A stretch of 64,000 bases of DNA from an uncultured Lysobacteraceae bacterium (GCA_937897645.1 CALCNV010000140.1:1-64000); one strand, 5' to 3'. Shown: positions 1 to 9,135, numbered from the stretch's first letter. The notes: generated by a model not told the origin, from the sequence alone. Made by a program: numbers and translations.

Positions 1-108
1 ATGGCCTCGATCGGCCTTCTCGTAAGTGTCCGTGAAAACGGGGGTGAACCCCAGGCAATTCGATATGTCAAAGATGGCGGTCTGGTTATTTTTGTGGGAG
101 CGACGTAA
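1..108 (+). other. open frame at window edge, possible 3' end of a gene
   Basis: The first forward frame is open from base 1 and stops at a TAA that lies inside the REP element (GACGTAAGTC), giving a C-terminus ending in FVGAT, just as rsuA at 30.6 kb ends in HVGAT. The reverse strand is also open here and has a more GC-rich third codon position, but it shows no start codon before the window edge. Neither reading can be assigned to a family, so this stays an unresolved edge fragment. Confidence 0.25.
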
Positions 109-168
109 GTCGCGAAAGCCGGTATGCACTTGGACATCAGAGCTTTCGCGACTTACGTCGCTCCCACA
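93..168. repeat. REP pair (BIME-like), family A
   Basis: Two perfect 27-base arms in inverted orientation (93-119 and 142-168), built on the core GGGAGCGACGTAAGTCGCGA, with a 22-base loop. The same core recurs at 25618-25686 and flanks the RAYT gene at 31294 and 31877. It sits 12 bases beyond the stop codon of the nSTAND1 gene. Confidence 0.9.
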
Positions 169-179
169 AACGCCGCGTG

Positions 180-3100
180 TTACTGCGACTGCGTCTTCAC
201 CGCCGCGATCCAGCGATTCAACTCGCGGAAGTCCGACAGTTGCTGCACTTCTTCCGACGTGCCATCGAGCAGGCCTTGGGCTTCCGCCAGGGCCTGCGCG
301 CGTTGTGGCGTGCCTGCCGCTTGGGCCAGGGCACTGACAATAAGCGTGGTGGCGAAATCCTTGCGGAACGAGGTGCCCTTGGCGCCATCCTGCTGTTGCT
401 TCCGGTAATAGGACAAGGCCGGTTCCAGCAGCTTGCGCGCCTCTTCGGTGCGGCCCTGCAGGACAACGGCATGCGCGAGCGCCCTGGAGAGCAGTGCCGA
501 CGTTTCCTCCGGGCTATCGCTTCGCGACATCGCATCCATCGGAAGTGCCTGCCACTGCCGGATCATCGCCTCGGCTTCCGCCCCACGCCCCAGGCGCAGG
601 GCCGCGTTGGCTCCGGTACTCAGGTCGGCGCGTAGCACATTGTTCAGTACTCGCTGCACGCCCGCATTGTCGGCGGGCAAGTCGAGTTTCTCCAGTCGAT
701 CCAGATCCGCACGCGCCAGCGACAGCGCGGCTTGCGGCTGGCCTTCGGCCAGGCGCAGGCGCGACAGGGTGCGTCCGCCGTAGTTGGCCAGGATCAGTCG
801 CCTCGGGTCGTCCGCGACATACCTTGCAAGGCCTGCTTCCAGTCCGCGCTCCCACGCCTGCCGGCTCTGTTCGGCCGCGGCGGCTTGTCCCATCGACGCC
901 TGCACCTGGGTCAGCTGGCCACCGAAGCCTTGGGCAAGGGTAATCTCGAGACCTTCAGGTGCGCGCTTGTCCTGTGCCAGTGCCATCGCGGCTCGGCCGG
1001 TAGCCAGCGCCTGCGCCACTTCGCCGCGTTCGAATTGCAGCGTGGCCACGCCGCCCATGGCCCTGCTCAGGGAAGACCAATAGTCGATGTTGGAGGGGTT
1101 GAACCGGATGGCTTCCTCGGCGGCCTCTACGCCGCGCTGGGCAAAGTCGCTGGCCGCCGCATCATCGTGCTGGCGATCGGCCAGGGTACTGAGCATATCG
1201 GCAGCCAGGTAACGGTTGGCCAGCGATTGCAGGTCGCCGGGGCGCTGCTCCAGCACTTTTTCGGCCAAGCCGTAGACTTCACGGGCCAAGGCTTTGGCTT
1301 CCTCCAGGCGACCCAGTACGGTCAGGTGGCGGGCCTCGGAATCGGCGGTGTCCGCATAAGCGGCCGTGGCCTGCAGGTCGGTAAGCTCCAGCGCACCCAG
1401 GCCTTTCAGGATCTTGCGTCCTTCCTGGGTGGTGGCAACGCCGGTTTCCTTGGGTTGGGTATGGCTGAAGTAGTTCAGGATCTCGGCGTAGGTCTGGCGT
1501 GACTGGCGCGAGGCCTTGGGCGCATACACCAGCGGACGCAGCAGGGCTGCGGCCTGCTCCAGCTGTTGGGGGGTGCCGCGCACGCCGCCTCCACCCACCA
1601 CATCCTTGCCCTGTTCGAACAAGGCCAGCGCCAGGCCATAGGTAACCGTTTCACTGGTGTCGCCGTCCGCGCGCAGCTTTTCGAACGTCGCCTGGGCTTC
1701 GCCGAACTTCTGGTACGCCGCGTCCTCGTCGGCGTTGCTGGCATACAGCGCGGCGCCTTCGCGGATCAGGGCCATCGCACGCAAGGTCTGCGTGCGCGGC
1801 GTGACCAGTTCCGGAGGCAATCCGTCGTAATAGGCCACGCTCATGTGGGCGAGCTTGGCCAGGGTTTCCAGGCGGCCGGTGGGTTGCAGTTCGGTATAGA
1901 AATCCTCGATGAGGAAACCAACCAGTTTCTCCGCATCCGCACGCGCCTGCTGCGCCTGCGCATCGGCCGCACGCGCACGGCGCAGGCTGACCCAGCCGAA
2001 GATCGCGCTGATCGCGGCGACCACCATCAACACACTGCACACGGTGGCGATCAGGCGTGCACGCACCAGGGCGCGCTGCGTGGTCGCCTCGCGTTCCTGC
2101 TGCACCGCGAGCTGGCGTTCCGCTTCTTCGCGTGCCTCGTTGGCGTGGCGCTGGTCGCGACTGGCCAGCACCACGTTGCACAGCACGTCATGGGTCAACT
2201 CGACCCGACGCATGTCCAGGCGATCCTCGATGCGCAGCAAACGCCGGTTCACCAGCGTCGCCAATGCATCCGCGGGCGCACCCGCCGCCGCCAGCGCCTT
2301 GGATACGCGCTCTTCGGCCAGGCTTTCGCGGTAGCCGGAATCGGTCAGCAATTCATCCTCGACCACGCGGCGCACACCCGCCGGCTGGTCGGCCAATGCG
2401 CGTTCGTAGAACTCACTCAGGATGGTGTCGCGCGAACCGGCCAGCAGGTCGGCGGAAATTTCGCTGCGGCCCTGTGCCAGCCGCACCGTGTTCAACTCGC
2501 GGCAGATCAGGCTGAGCAGTGACGGTTCGATTTCCGCGTTGCCCAGCTCCGAACCACCGGCGACGAAACGTACGATCGACTCGGCCACTTCCTGCGACAC
2601 CAGCTTGCCGCCCGGTTCGGCGACGGCGCTCAGCGCCTGCGTGCCGTTCATGCGCGCCAGGCGCATGCGGTTCTGGGTGATGGACGGCATGATGGTCTTC
2701 ACGCCTTCCAGGTGCGCCAGGTAATCCTCGCGCAAGGCAATCAGGATGCGGTAATCGGCGCGCGCGAAATCGAATTGCTCGGCGGCCGCATCGTCTTCCT
2801 CGATGCGTGCTTCCAGCGCGGCCGGCGGGCGGTTCTCCACCAGGTCGGCCAGGTCTTCCAGGTACTGGCGCGCACGCAGGCGGCCGGCGTCATCGGCCTG
2901 CCCGAGGGTAAACACTTCCTCGAACTGGTCGAAGATCAGCAAGGGCATCAAGGTGCGGCCATCCGCATCGCGCAACAGGTCGCCGCGGTGGTGCATGAAT
3001 TCCCACAGCGATTCGCCTTCCACGGCGACACCGGCCTGGGTCCAGTAACCGGCTTCGGTGGAGGCCTTGAGGATCGCTTCCTTGATCTGCTCCGAAGGCG

Positions 3101-3416
3101 AGGGCGATTCCGGCGCGTAATCCACGCGCACGTACACCGGGCACAGGCCTTCCGCGCGCAGTCGCGGCACCAGGCCGGCGCGCAGCAGCGAGGTCTTGCC
3201 CAGGCCGGACTGGCCGAACAGCACGCTCAGCAACTTGCGTTGCACGCGGCGCGCGAGCTCCGCGGTTTCCTCGTCGCGACCGTGGAAGTAGGCGCGGGTT
3301 TCCTCGGTGTAGGAGAACAGGCCCAGCCAGGGATTCTCCGGATCCAGGGTGACGGCGGCGATGCGGTTGTCTTCCGGCAGGAGGTGCTGCGGCGAAGTAG
3401 TGTCCGTCGACGTCAT
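180..3416 (-). CDS. nSTAND1 NTPase with a transmembrane segment and TPR-like C-terminal region
   Basis: A 1078-residue STAND-class NTPase, probably a nucleotide-dependent sensor or switch. Residues 30-60 carry the usual nSTAND1 lead-in (NPWLGLFSYTEE ... FHGRDEE). Walker A is GQSGLGKTS (68-76), Walker B is LLIFDQFEEVF (about 159-169), and ELTHDVL (about 406-412) closes the NTPase module as in this family. A charged coiled-coil stretch (420-450) leads to one membrane segment (about 454-477), then some 600 helical, TPR-like residues. Its ATG overlaps the TGA of the upstream SIR2-TIR gene by 4 bases, so the two are probably translationally coupled. Such STAND proteins often pair a sensing repeat domain with an effector in trans; here the TIR partner would be the effector (inference). 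The frame stays open upstream of this start, but that part merely overlaps the TIR gene. Confidence 0.8.
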   Translation of the reverse strand: MTSTDTTSPQHLLPEDNRIAAVTLDPENPWLGLFSYTEETRAYFHGRDEETAELARRVQRKLLSVLFGQSGLGKTSLLRAGLVPRLRAEGLCPVYVRVDYAPESPSPSEQIKEAILKASTEAGYWTQAGVAVEGESLWEFMHHRGDLLRDADGRTLMPLLIFDQFEEVFTLGQADDAGRLRARQYLEDLADLVENRPPAALEARIEEDDAAAEQFDFARADYRILIALREDYLAHLEGVKTIMPSITQNRMRLARMNGTQALSAVAEPGGKLVSQEVAESIVRFVAGGSELGNAEIEPSLLSLICRELNTVRLAQGRSEISADLLAGSRDTILSEFYERALADQPAGVRRVVEDELLTDSGYRESLAEERVSKALAAAGAPADALATLVNRRLLRIEDRLDMRRVELTHDVLCNVVLASRDQRHANEAREEAERQLAVQQEREATTQRALVRARLIATVCSVLMVVAAISAIFGWVSLRRARAADAQAQQARADAEKLVGFLIEDFYTELQPTGRLETLAKLAHMSVAYYDGLPPELVTPRTQTLRAMALIREGAALYASNADEDAAYQKFGEAQATFEKLRADGDTSETVTYGLALALFEQGKDVVGGGGVRGTPQQLEQAAALLRPLVYAPKASRQSRQTYAEILNYFSHTQPKETGVATTQEGRKILKGLGALELTDLQATAAYADTADSEARHLTVLGRLEEAKALAREVYGLAEKVLEQRPGDLQSLANRYLAADMLSTLADRQHDDAAASDFAQRGVEAAEEAIRFNPSNIDYWSSLSRAMGGVATLQFERGEVAQALATGRAAMALAQDKRAPEGLEITLAQGFGGQLTQVQASMGQAAAAEQSRQAWERGLEAGLARYVADDPRRLILANYGGRTLSRLRLAEGQPQAALSLARADLDRLEKLDLPADNAGVQRVLNNVLRADLSTGANAALRLGRGAEAEAMIRQWQALPMDAMSRSDSPEETSALLSRALAHAVVLQGRTEEARKLLEPALSYYRKQQQDGAKGTSFRKDFATTLIVSALAQAAGTPQRAQALAEAQGLLDGTSEEVQQLSDFRELNRWIAAVKTQSQ

Positions 3417-4819
3417 GCGCGCGCTCCACTGAAGAGGTCCTGCAGGCGACGCAGGAATTCCGGCGCCGGTTCGCCGTTGGGCAGGCGCACGATGTGAAGC
3501 GCCTTGAACAGTTCCGGCACCAGGGCCTCGGCTTCGCTGGTGTCGTCGATGCACACCGGCAGCACGAACACGCCGCCGTCGGCGATGTTGCGCGAACGGT
3601 CCACCGCATAGCTCCATTCGCGGCGGAAATACGCTTCCTGCCGGCGCTGGGTGGTCGCGGAAATCACCGGCATGAAATAACTGCAGCGGCCGATGTTCGC
3701 GCGGATCTTGCGGTCGTAGTCGTCGCCGCCTTCCAGCCGGTCTAGGTCGAACCAGGTGGTCAGGCCGGCCGCATCCATCGCGCCCTTCAGGCGCTGCACG
3801 GCGGGCAGGTCTTCGCGCGCGTAGCTGATGAAGATGGCGTTTTCCGGCATCTCGCGCGACGGCGGCAGGAAACGCTGCGGCGCGTTGCCGGCGGAAGCAT
3901 TCGACGGAGACGCCACCGGTTGCCGGCGCAGCCAGCGCGCATGCAGTTCGGATACGAAGGCTTCGGCGCCACCGTAGACGCGCGTGCGCACGCTGACCTG
4001 CTGCAGGAACGCGACCAGGCGATCGTCCTTCATGGTGTGGTCGTCGGCGAACACTTCGCTGAAGTCGCGCGGATCGGACAGGCGCTTGCGCTTGGCCATG
4101 CGCAGGAACAGGCGCGCCAGCCAGTTGGAGAAATCGCTGCCGATCAGCAGCAGGTGGCTGTGTTCCAGTTCGTGGAAAAGTTTCTCCGGGGTCAGGTGCT
4201 CGGACTGCAAGGCGCAGATGAACTCCAGCATGTCTTCGTCGGACACCACGTAGGTCGGCGAAGCGGACAAGCGACCGAGCAGGTGGTAGACCACCGTGCG
4301 CTGCAACTGGCTGCGTTCCACCGGCAAATCGGCGACGCGGTTGGGTGCGTAGGCGATGACGTCGGCCATCGGCTGGCCGCCGTGGCGCTCCAGGTTGACC
4401 GCGCGTTCCAGCAGCGGATCGAACGTAGTAGTGACGAACAGATCGAAGTCGGTGATCTGCGCCAGCTGCCGCAAGGCCAGCGGTGGTTCGAATTCCACTT
4501 CGCGCAGGATCGAGCGCAGGCGCGTGTAGGCTTCCTCGCGACGCCCGCGCTGGCCCAGGTAGCAGCACACCACGTCATTGAGCGTCAGCGGTTGCGGCAG
4601 GCCGGCGGTGTCCACCTGCAGGCGACCGGCGAGTTTTTCCGCCAGCCATTCGTACAAGGGGCGTGGACCACTGTCGGTCTGCACGCGCAGCAGGTCGGGC
4701 CCGATGATCGGGATGACCCGGCGTTCCTCGATGTAGTTGAGAAGATCGTCCCAGGAGTCTTCGTCAAAACCCTGCAACGCGACACTCATGGCTGTATCAG
4801 CCAGCGCAGTAACAGCCAT
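3413..4819 (-). CDS. SIR2-like and TIR domain protein
   Basis: A 468-residue cytoplasmic protein with an N-terminal SIR2-like fold and a C-terminal TIR domain. SIR2-like marks are VIPIIGPDLL (35-44), LFVTTTFDPLLE (about 127-138), VVYHLLGRL (176-184) and LLLIGSDFSNWLARL (about 223-237). The TIR domain spans about 326-446, starting AIFISYARED, with a WFD...LEGGDDYDRKI region and FRREWSYA, whose Glu401 is a candidate NADase residue. The ATG at 4819 is preceded by AGAGGTG at good spacing, so longer forms are unlikely. In active SIR2 NADases the TTNYD-type motif carries a catalytic Asn; here the site reads TTFD, so the SIR2 part may bind rather than cleave nucleotide (inference). It is the first gene of a pair with the nSTAND1 NTPase. 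Prokaryotic TIR and SIR2 domains are mostly NAD-degrading effectors in antiphage defence, but that role is untested here. Confidence 0.78.
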   Translation of the reverse strand: MAVTALADTAMSVALQGFDEDSWDDLLNYIEERRVIPIIGPDLLRVQTDSGPRPLYEWLAEKLAGRLQVDTAGLPQPLTLNDVVCCYLGQRGRREEAYTRLRSILREVEFEPPLALRQLAQITDFDLFVTTTFDPLLERAVNLERHGGQPMADVIAYAPNRVADLPVERSQLQRTVVYHLLGRLSASPTYVVSDEDMLEFICALQSEHLTPEKLFHELEHSHLLLIGSDFSNWLARLFLRMAKRKRLSDPRDFSEVFADDHTMKDDRLVAFLQQVSVRTRVYGGAEAFVSELHARWLRRQPVASPSNASAGNAPQRFLPPSREMPENAIFISYAREDLPAVQRLKGAMDAAGLTTWFDLDRLEGGDDYDRKIRANIGRCSYFMPVISATTQRRQEAYFRREWSYAVDRSRNIADGGVFVLPVCIDDTSEAEALVPELFKALHIVRLPNGEPAPEFLRRLQDLFSGARA

Positions 4820-4910
4820 CGGTCCGACACCTCTGGTGGTACACGGGGGAAGCCGGATCCCCAAACCCGGCGTCCGCAGTGTAACGGTGTCTGGTGTGTC
4901 GTGTGTGGGT

Positions 4911-4938
4911 GGGAGGAGTGAAGTCTTTCACTCCTCCC
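4911..4938. other. perfect 12-bp hairpin between two minus-strand genes
   Basis: GGGAGGAGTGAA and its exact complement are separated by a 4-base loop. There is no T-run on either side, so it is not a classic intrinsic terminator. It lies between the M28 peptidase stop and the start of the SIR2-TIR gene. It could act in transcript processing or be another repeat unit. Confidence 0.5.
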
Positions 4939-4989
4939 TGGCAAGGCAAGGGAGGCCGCGTAGGCAGGCGCCGGGAACCGGCACGCCGC

Positions 4990-6648
4990 TTATTTGCGGT
5001 CCGCCGCCGTCGCGTCGCGCGCGGCGCGGAATTCCGAATCGCTGCTCCAGTTCGGCCAGCGGTTGGAGTTGGCCAGGTCGTTGCCTACGCGGTAGAGCAA
5101 CTGCAGGTCGCGGGCCATGCCGGTGAAGCTCCAGTCGGCTTCCCACTGGTCGGCGGGCTGGTGGTAGCGGTCCTTGACGTAGGCCTCTTCCATCGCCTTG
5201 CCCGCGGCCACGCCGCCGTCCACCAGGTCATCGCCCGAGCCAAACGAGATTGCCGGCACGCCGCGCTTGGCGAACGGGAAATGATCGGAGCGGAAGAAGT
5301 GGCCGGCTTCGGGCTTGGGATCGCTGCTGTAGGCCAGGTCGTAGTGCTTGGCGGTGTCCACCAGCTGGTCAAGCAGGTCGACCTTGGCGCTGCCCGAGGT
5401 GGTGAAGTTCTTCGCCGGACCGTGTGGGTCCAGCGCGTCCATGTTCAACACGCCCACGGTCTTGCCCATCGGGTAAAGGGGCCTGGACGCGTAGTACTCG
5501 GAACCGAGCAGCCCTTTTTCCTCCGCGGTCACGTTGAGGAACACGATGGAACGTTCCGGCCTGGTCTTGGCGAATGCCTGCGCCAGTTCGATCAATGCGG
5601 CGGTGCCGGTGGCGTTGTCCACCGCGCCGTTGTAGATGCGGTCGCCCTTGGCATCGGGCTGGCCCACGCCCAGGTGGTCCCAGTGCGCGCTGTAGATCAC
5701 GGTCTCGTCCGGGCGCGTGCGGCCGTCGATGCGGCCGACGATGTTCTGCGAGGTGATGACTTTCGCATCCACGTCGTACTTCGCCGACAAGGTCTGGCCC
5801 ACCAGTTCCACCGGCTTGAAATCGCGCGTCCGGGCCTGTTGCTTCAAGGCCTCGAAATCCAGCCCGGCATCCTTGAACATCGCCGCGGCCGTGTCGCGCT
5901 GGATCCAGCCCTCCACCTGCGTGTGCGAGTCGCGCGGCTTTTCGCGCACGATGTCGAACATGGTGTTGGTGTTGGAATTCTTCACCGTGGCCCAGCCGTA
6001 CGACGCCGGCGCGGTTTCATGCACGACCAGCACGCCCTTGGCGCCGCGCCGCGCGGCCTCCTCGTACTTGTAGGTCCAGCGACCGTAGTAGGTCATGGCC
6101 TTGCCGCCGAAATCGCCTTCGCCGCCCTCGAAGTCCGGATCGTTGATCAGCACCACCGCGATCTTGTCCTTCAGGTCCACGTCCTTGAAGTCATCCCAGT
6201 TGCGTTCCGGCGCATCCACGCCATAGCCCACGAACACCAGCGGCGCGTCGACGATGTCGACCGAGGCCGAGCCGTCCATCGCCGCACGCAACGCGATCTC
6301 GGTGCCCTGTGCCAGCGTCTGGCGTTTGCCGTTGGATTGCAGCGAAATCTGCGGGGTACCGGTGATCTCGGCGCGCAACAGCGGCACGGCCTGGGTCCAG
6401 GCGCGCTTGCCGTCCTTCAAATCACCACCGGGCTGCAGTCCGGCGGCCTTCATCTGTTCGATCACGTACTCCACGGTCCTGGTCTCGCCGGCGGTGGCGG
6501 GGCCACGGCCTTCGAATTCGTCCGAAGACAGCGTCTTGACCATCGCAGACAAGCGCTGCGGGTCGAACGCGGGCGCTTGTTCCGCGCGTGCGGCCGGCAG
6601 GGCCAGCCCGACGGAAACGGAAAGCAGGGAGATGGCGAGACGCTTCAT
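4990..6648 (-). CDS. exported M28-family metallopeptidase
   Basis: A 552-residue zinc aminopeptidase-like protein. The N-terminus (MKRLAISLLSVSVGLALPAARA) is a signal peptide, so it acts outside the cytoplasm. A protease-associated (PA) insert covers roughly residues 130-280. The M28 catalytic core follows: AHWDHLG (zinc His/Asp), AVDNATGTAALIELA (bridging Asp), TAEEKGLLGS (catalytic Glu pair) and FFRSDHFPFAKRGVPAISF near the end. Length and order match exported M28 peptidases common in Xanthomonadaceae, which probably trim peptides for nutrition. The ATG at 6648 is preceded by ACAGGTACCGC and begins exactly at the signal peptide. It is transcribed divergently from the M29 gene. Confidence 0.88.
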   Translation of the reverse strand: MKRLAISLLSVSVGLALPAARAEQAPAFDPQRLSAMVKTLSSDEFEGRGPATAGETRTVEYVIEQMKAAGLQPGGDLKDGKRAWTQAVPLLRAEITGTPQISLQSNGKRQTLAQGTEIALRAAMDGSASVDIVDAPLVFVGYGVDAPERNWDDFKDVDLKDKIAVVLINDPDFEGGEGDFGGKAMTYYGRWTYKYEEAARRGAKGVLVVHETAPASYGWATVKNSNTNTMFDIVREKPRDSHTQVEGWIQRDTAAAMFKDAGLDFEALKQQARTRDFKPVELVGQTLSAKYDVDAKVITSQNIVGRIDGRTRPDETVIYSAHWDHLGVGQPDAKGDRIYNGAVDNATGTAALIELAQAFAKTRPERSIVFLNVTAEEKGLLGSEYYASRPLYPMGKTVGVLNMDALDPHGPAKNFTTSGSAKVDLLDQLVDTAKHYDLAYSSDPKPEAGHFFRSDHFPFAKRGVPAISFGSGDDLVDGGVAAGKAMEEAYVKDRYHQPADQWEADWSFTGMARDLQLLYRVGNDLANSNRWPNWSSDSEFRAARDATAADRK

Positions 6649-6819
6649 GCGGTACCTGTCAGCTAAAGCCCGGTTGGCTGCGGGCGATGTTAGCAGTCGT
6701 ACCGCGGTGCCAAGCGGCCTGCAGGCGGGCCACGCGACCGACCAACGGTGTCCGTTGCCAAGGTGGGCGCGCGTTGGCATGGAAACCTGCCCCGTCGGGC
6801 TACGTCGGAGAACCGTGCC

Positions 6820-8082
6820 ATGAAACAGCCGTTACTTGCGGCCGCGATTGCGGTCGCCGTTTGCGCGTTGGCAGCCTGCCAACGTCCTGCTACCGGTGCC
6901 ACGGACACGGCGGCCACTGCGACGCCTGCGCCTGCAACGACACCCGTGGCGGAGCCTGCCAAGGCTGCGCCCACCGATCTCGATGCATTGGCGCAGCGCC
7001 TGGTGACGCAGAGCGCCGCGGTGAAGGAAGGTGAAGTGGTGATGATCACCGGTCGCTCGCAGGACGCGGAGCTGATGGAGAACATCGCGGTGGAAGTGGC
7101 CAAGGCCGGTGGTTACCCGATGGTCGACTACAGCAGCGACCGCATGTCCAAGCGGCTGTTCTTCGATGTGCCCGAGAAGTACGACGCGCGGCCCGACGAA
7201 CTGGGCGCCAAGCTCGCCGACGTGCTGGACGTGGTGATCAGCCTGGGCAACGGCACCACCGAAAACCTGTTCGAAGGCGCCGATCCCAAGCGCGTCGCCG
7301 CGCGCGGCAAGTCCGGCGAAGCGGTGCAGCAGGCCTTCCGTCGCAACAACGTGCGCACGGTGGACGTGGGCAACAACCTGTATCCGACCGCATGGCGGGC
7401 CGAGCGCTACGGCATGTCCGAACAGGCCCTCGCGGACATGTTCTGGAATGGCGTCAACGTGGACTACGGCGACCTGCAGGCGCGTGGCGAACAGATCAAG
7501 GCCGCGCTGGCCGCCGGCAAGGAAATGCGCATCACCAATGCCAACGGCACTGACCTTGCGGTGCAGGTGCAAGGGCGTCCGGTCGGCGTAAGCGACGGCA
7601 TCATTTCGCCCGAAGACCTCAAGCAGGGCGGCTCGGCGGTGGCGGTGTACCTGCCGGCCGGCGAAGTGTTCGTCACGCCGGTGCCGGGTACGGCCACCGG
7701 CAAGGTGGTGGAACCGCGTTCGTTCTTCCGCGGCAAGCAGGTCGATGACCTCACCCTCACCTTCGCCGAAGGCAAGCTGACGGGCATGGCCGGATCAGGC
7801 CCCGGCTTCGCCGACATGAAGGCGGCCTACGACGCGACGGAGGATGCGCGCAAGGACCTGTTCGGTTACGTCGACCTGGGCATCAATCCCAACATCAAGC
7901 TGGCGGCCGAGAGCAAGGTCGGCAACTGGGTGCCGGCCGGTGCGGTCACGCTGGGCATGGGCAACAACCTGTGGGCCGGCGGCGACAACTCGGTGGCGTA
8001 TGGACACGACGTATCGCTGCAGAACAGTACCGTCACCCTGGACGGCAAGGTCATCGTCGAGAACGGCGCGTTGAAGCTCTGA
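6820..8082 (+). CDS. aminopeptidase, M29-like, lipoprotein
   Basis: A 420-residue protein with a lipoprotein signal (AVCALAAC, lipid on Cys about 20) and an Ala/Pro/Thr-rich linker, then a domain resembling thermophilic M29 aminopeptidases. The best marks are the central ISPEDL...LPAGEVFVTPVPGTATG segment and the C-terminal AYGHDVSLQNSTVTLDGKVIVENG. M29 enzymes are normally cytoplasmic metal aminopeptidases; an exported lipid-anchored version is unusual but known in this bacterial family. It is probably monocistronic and divergent from the M28 gene. Confidence 0.75.
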   Translation: MKQPLLAAAIAVAVCALAACQRPATGATDTAATATPAPATTPVAEPAKAAPTDLDALAQRLVTQSAAVKEGEVVMITGRSQDAELMENIAVEVAKAGGYPMVDYSSDRMSKRLFFDVPEKYDARPDELGAKLADVLDVVISLGNGTTENLFEGADPKRVAARGKSGEAVQQAFRRNNVRTVDVGNNLYPTAWRAERYGMSEQALADMFWNGVNVDYGDLQARGEQIKAALAAGKEMRITNANGTDLAVQVQGRPVGVSDGIISPEDLKQGGSAVAVYLPAGEVFVTPVPGTATGKVVEPRSFFRGKQVDDLTLTFAEGKLTGMAGSGPGFADMKAAYDATEDARKDLFGYVDLGINPNIKLAAESKVGNWVPAGAVTLGMGNNLWAGGDNSVAYGHDVSLQNSTVTLDGKVIVENGALKL

Positions 8083-8100
8083 AGAGTGTCCAGCCCGGCA

Positions 8101-8126
8101 TCGCTCCGCGGCCATCCGCGGAGCGA
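8101..8126. terminator. hairpin between convergent genes
   Basis: TCGCTCCGCGG and CCGCGGAGCGA form an 11-bp stem with a 4-base loop, 18 bases after the M29 stop and before the convergent 80-aa gene. The T-tract is poor on both strands, so a terminator role is only likely from position. Confidence 0.4.
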
Positions 8127-8140
8127 ATCTGGAAATCTTC

Positions 8141-8383
8141 TCAGCGCGAGCGCGGACGCGCCTGCGGTACGGACTTGGCCACTTCGCCGGACTTGGCCGG
8201 TTCCACCGTTTGCAACACGCGGGTCACGCCGAGTTTCTCGACCTTGCCGCCGGATTTTTCGTAATCGGCGATGTCGCTGGCGATGCGCTCGCTCTCGATG
8301 CGCTTGTGCAGGTTGCCGTCGCTGCCGGTCGGCGGCCCCTTGGTGGTGGTGCCCTTGCCGCTGCTCTTCTTTACCACTTTCAT
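8141..8383 (-). CDS. small basic conserved protein, 80 aa
   Basis: An 80-residue cytoplasmic protein starting MKVVKKSSGKG, with a strong AGGAGGG ribosome-binding site 8 bases before its ATG. It has a lysine/glycine-rich, probably disordered N-terminus, then IASDIADYEKSGGKVEKLG and an Arg/Pro-rich tail. The GGKVEKLGVTRV segment faintly resembles the conserved part of the Pseudomonas RNA-polymerase-binding protein SutA (an acidic helix followed by a GGKV-type motif), but this is recognition by eye and weak. No enzyme motif is present. Confidence 0.65.
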   Translation of the reverse strand: MKVVKKSSGKGTTTKGPPTGSDGNLHKRIESERIASDIADYEKSGGKVEKLGVTRVLQTVEPAKSGEVAKSVPQARPRSR

Positions 8384-8546
8384 CCAGACCCTCCTGCGAG
8401 GGCGGAATGCACCTCGTGGCCATGCGGATGGCGTGGAATACGCCGTCCAGGCCCCACTATGCGCCCTTGCGGGCAAAGAAACCGTGATTGTCGGGCGCGG
8501 GCCGCTTCGGCAGCGCCCGCGTCGGCGGCCTGATGCGTGGCGAACC

Positions 8547-9002
8547 TTATGCGGCGGGCTTCTCGCTTGGGTCGGCTTCGTCGCCCTCGTCGTCGCCCTG
8601 GCTCTCTCCGTCGCCGGCAGCATCGGCTTCGAACTCGGTAGCCAGCTGTGCCAGGTATTCCTCCGGCGTCTGGTTTTCATCCGCAGCCAGGTCGGCGACG
8701 AACTGGGTGAGTTGCTGGGAATAGGTCAACGATACGGTCTTGCCTTCGCGTTCCTGCAGCTTCTGCAGGTGCATCAACATGGCCAGCATCGGCACCGGGT
8801 TGTCGCCACCGCCCATGGTCTGGCCACCGACCGACAGCAGCCACTCGGTACCTTGCAGTCCAATCGCGGCCACCACGTTGCCTTCGTCGTCCTGCATGAC
8901 CGCGTGGTTCTCCACGTCCATGTCGCGGTTGAGCCGCTGGAACGGACGCTTGGGTTGCTGCTTGCGCTTCTTGTCGCGCTTGGCCTTGGAGTTCCTGGAC
9001 AT
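8547..9002 (-). CDS. conserved hypothetical protein, 151 aa
   Basis: A 151-residue soluble protein of unknown function. The N-terminus is very basic (SKAKRDKKRKQQPKRP), the centre is an ordered mixed region, and the tail is acidic (DGESQGDDEGDEADPSE). The opposite charges at the two ends suggest nucleic-acid or protein binding, but no motif identifies it. The chosen ATG opens the basic segment. It is divergent from the ABC-2 exporter genes. Confidence 0.65.
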   Translation of the reverse strand: MSRNSKAKRDKKRKQQPKRPFQRLNRDMDVENHAVMQDDEGNVVAAIGLQGTEWLLSVGGQTMGGGDNPVPMLAMLMHLQKLQEREGKTVSLTYSQQLTQFVADLAADENQTPEEYLAQLATEFEADAAGDGESQGDDEGDEADPSEKPAA

Positions 9003-9135
9003 GGGTGGTGGCTCGAAGTGGGAGGCGGGGATTCTAAGCAAAAGCCAAGGGCAGGGACGGTTTTTCCCGCGGGTGGGACAGTCGCGTGGCCTGCCATCGG
9101 GTAGGATTCACCCCCACCTTGCAACGGGCCAGCGA

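Noticed and set aside
3417..4568. Extension of the nSTAND1 frame by about 380 codons upstream
   Set aside because: The extension overlaps the SIR2-TIR gene in another frame, is Arg/Ala/Pro-rich without domains, and the ATG at 3416 begins the recognisable protein at the ATGA overlap.
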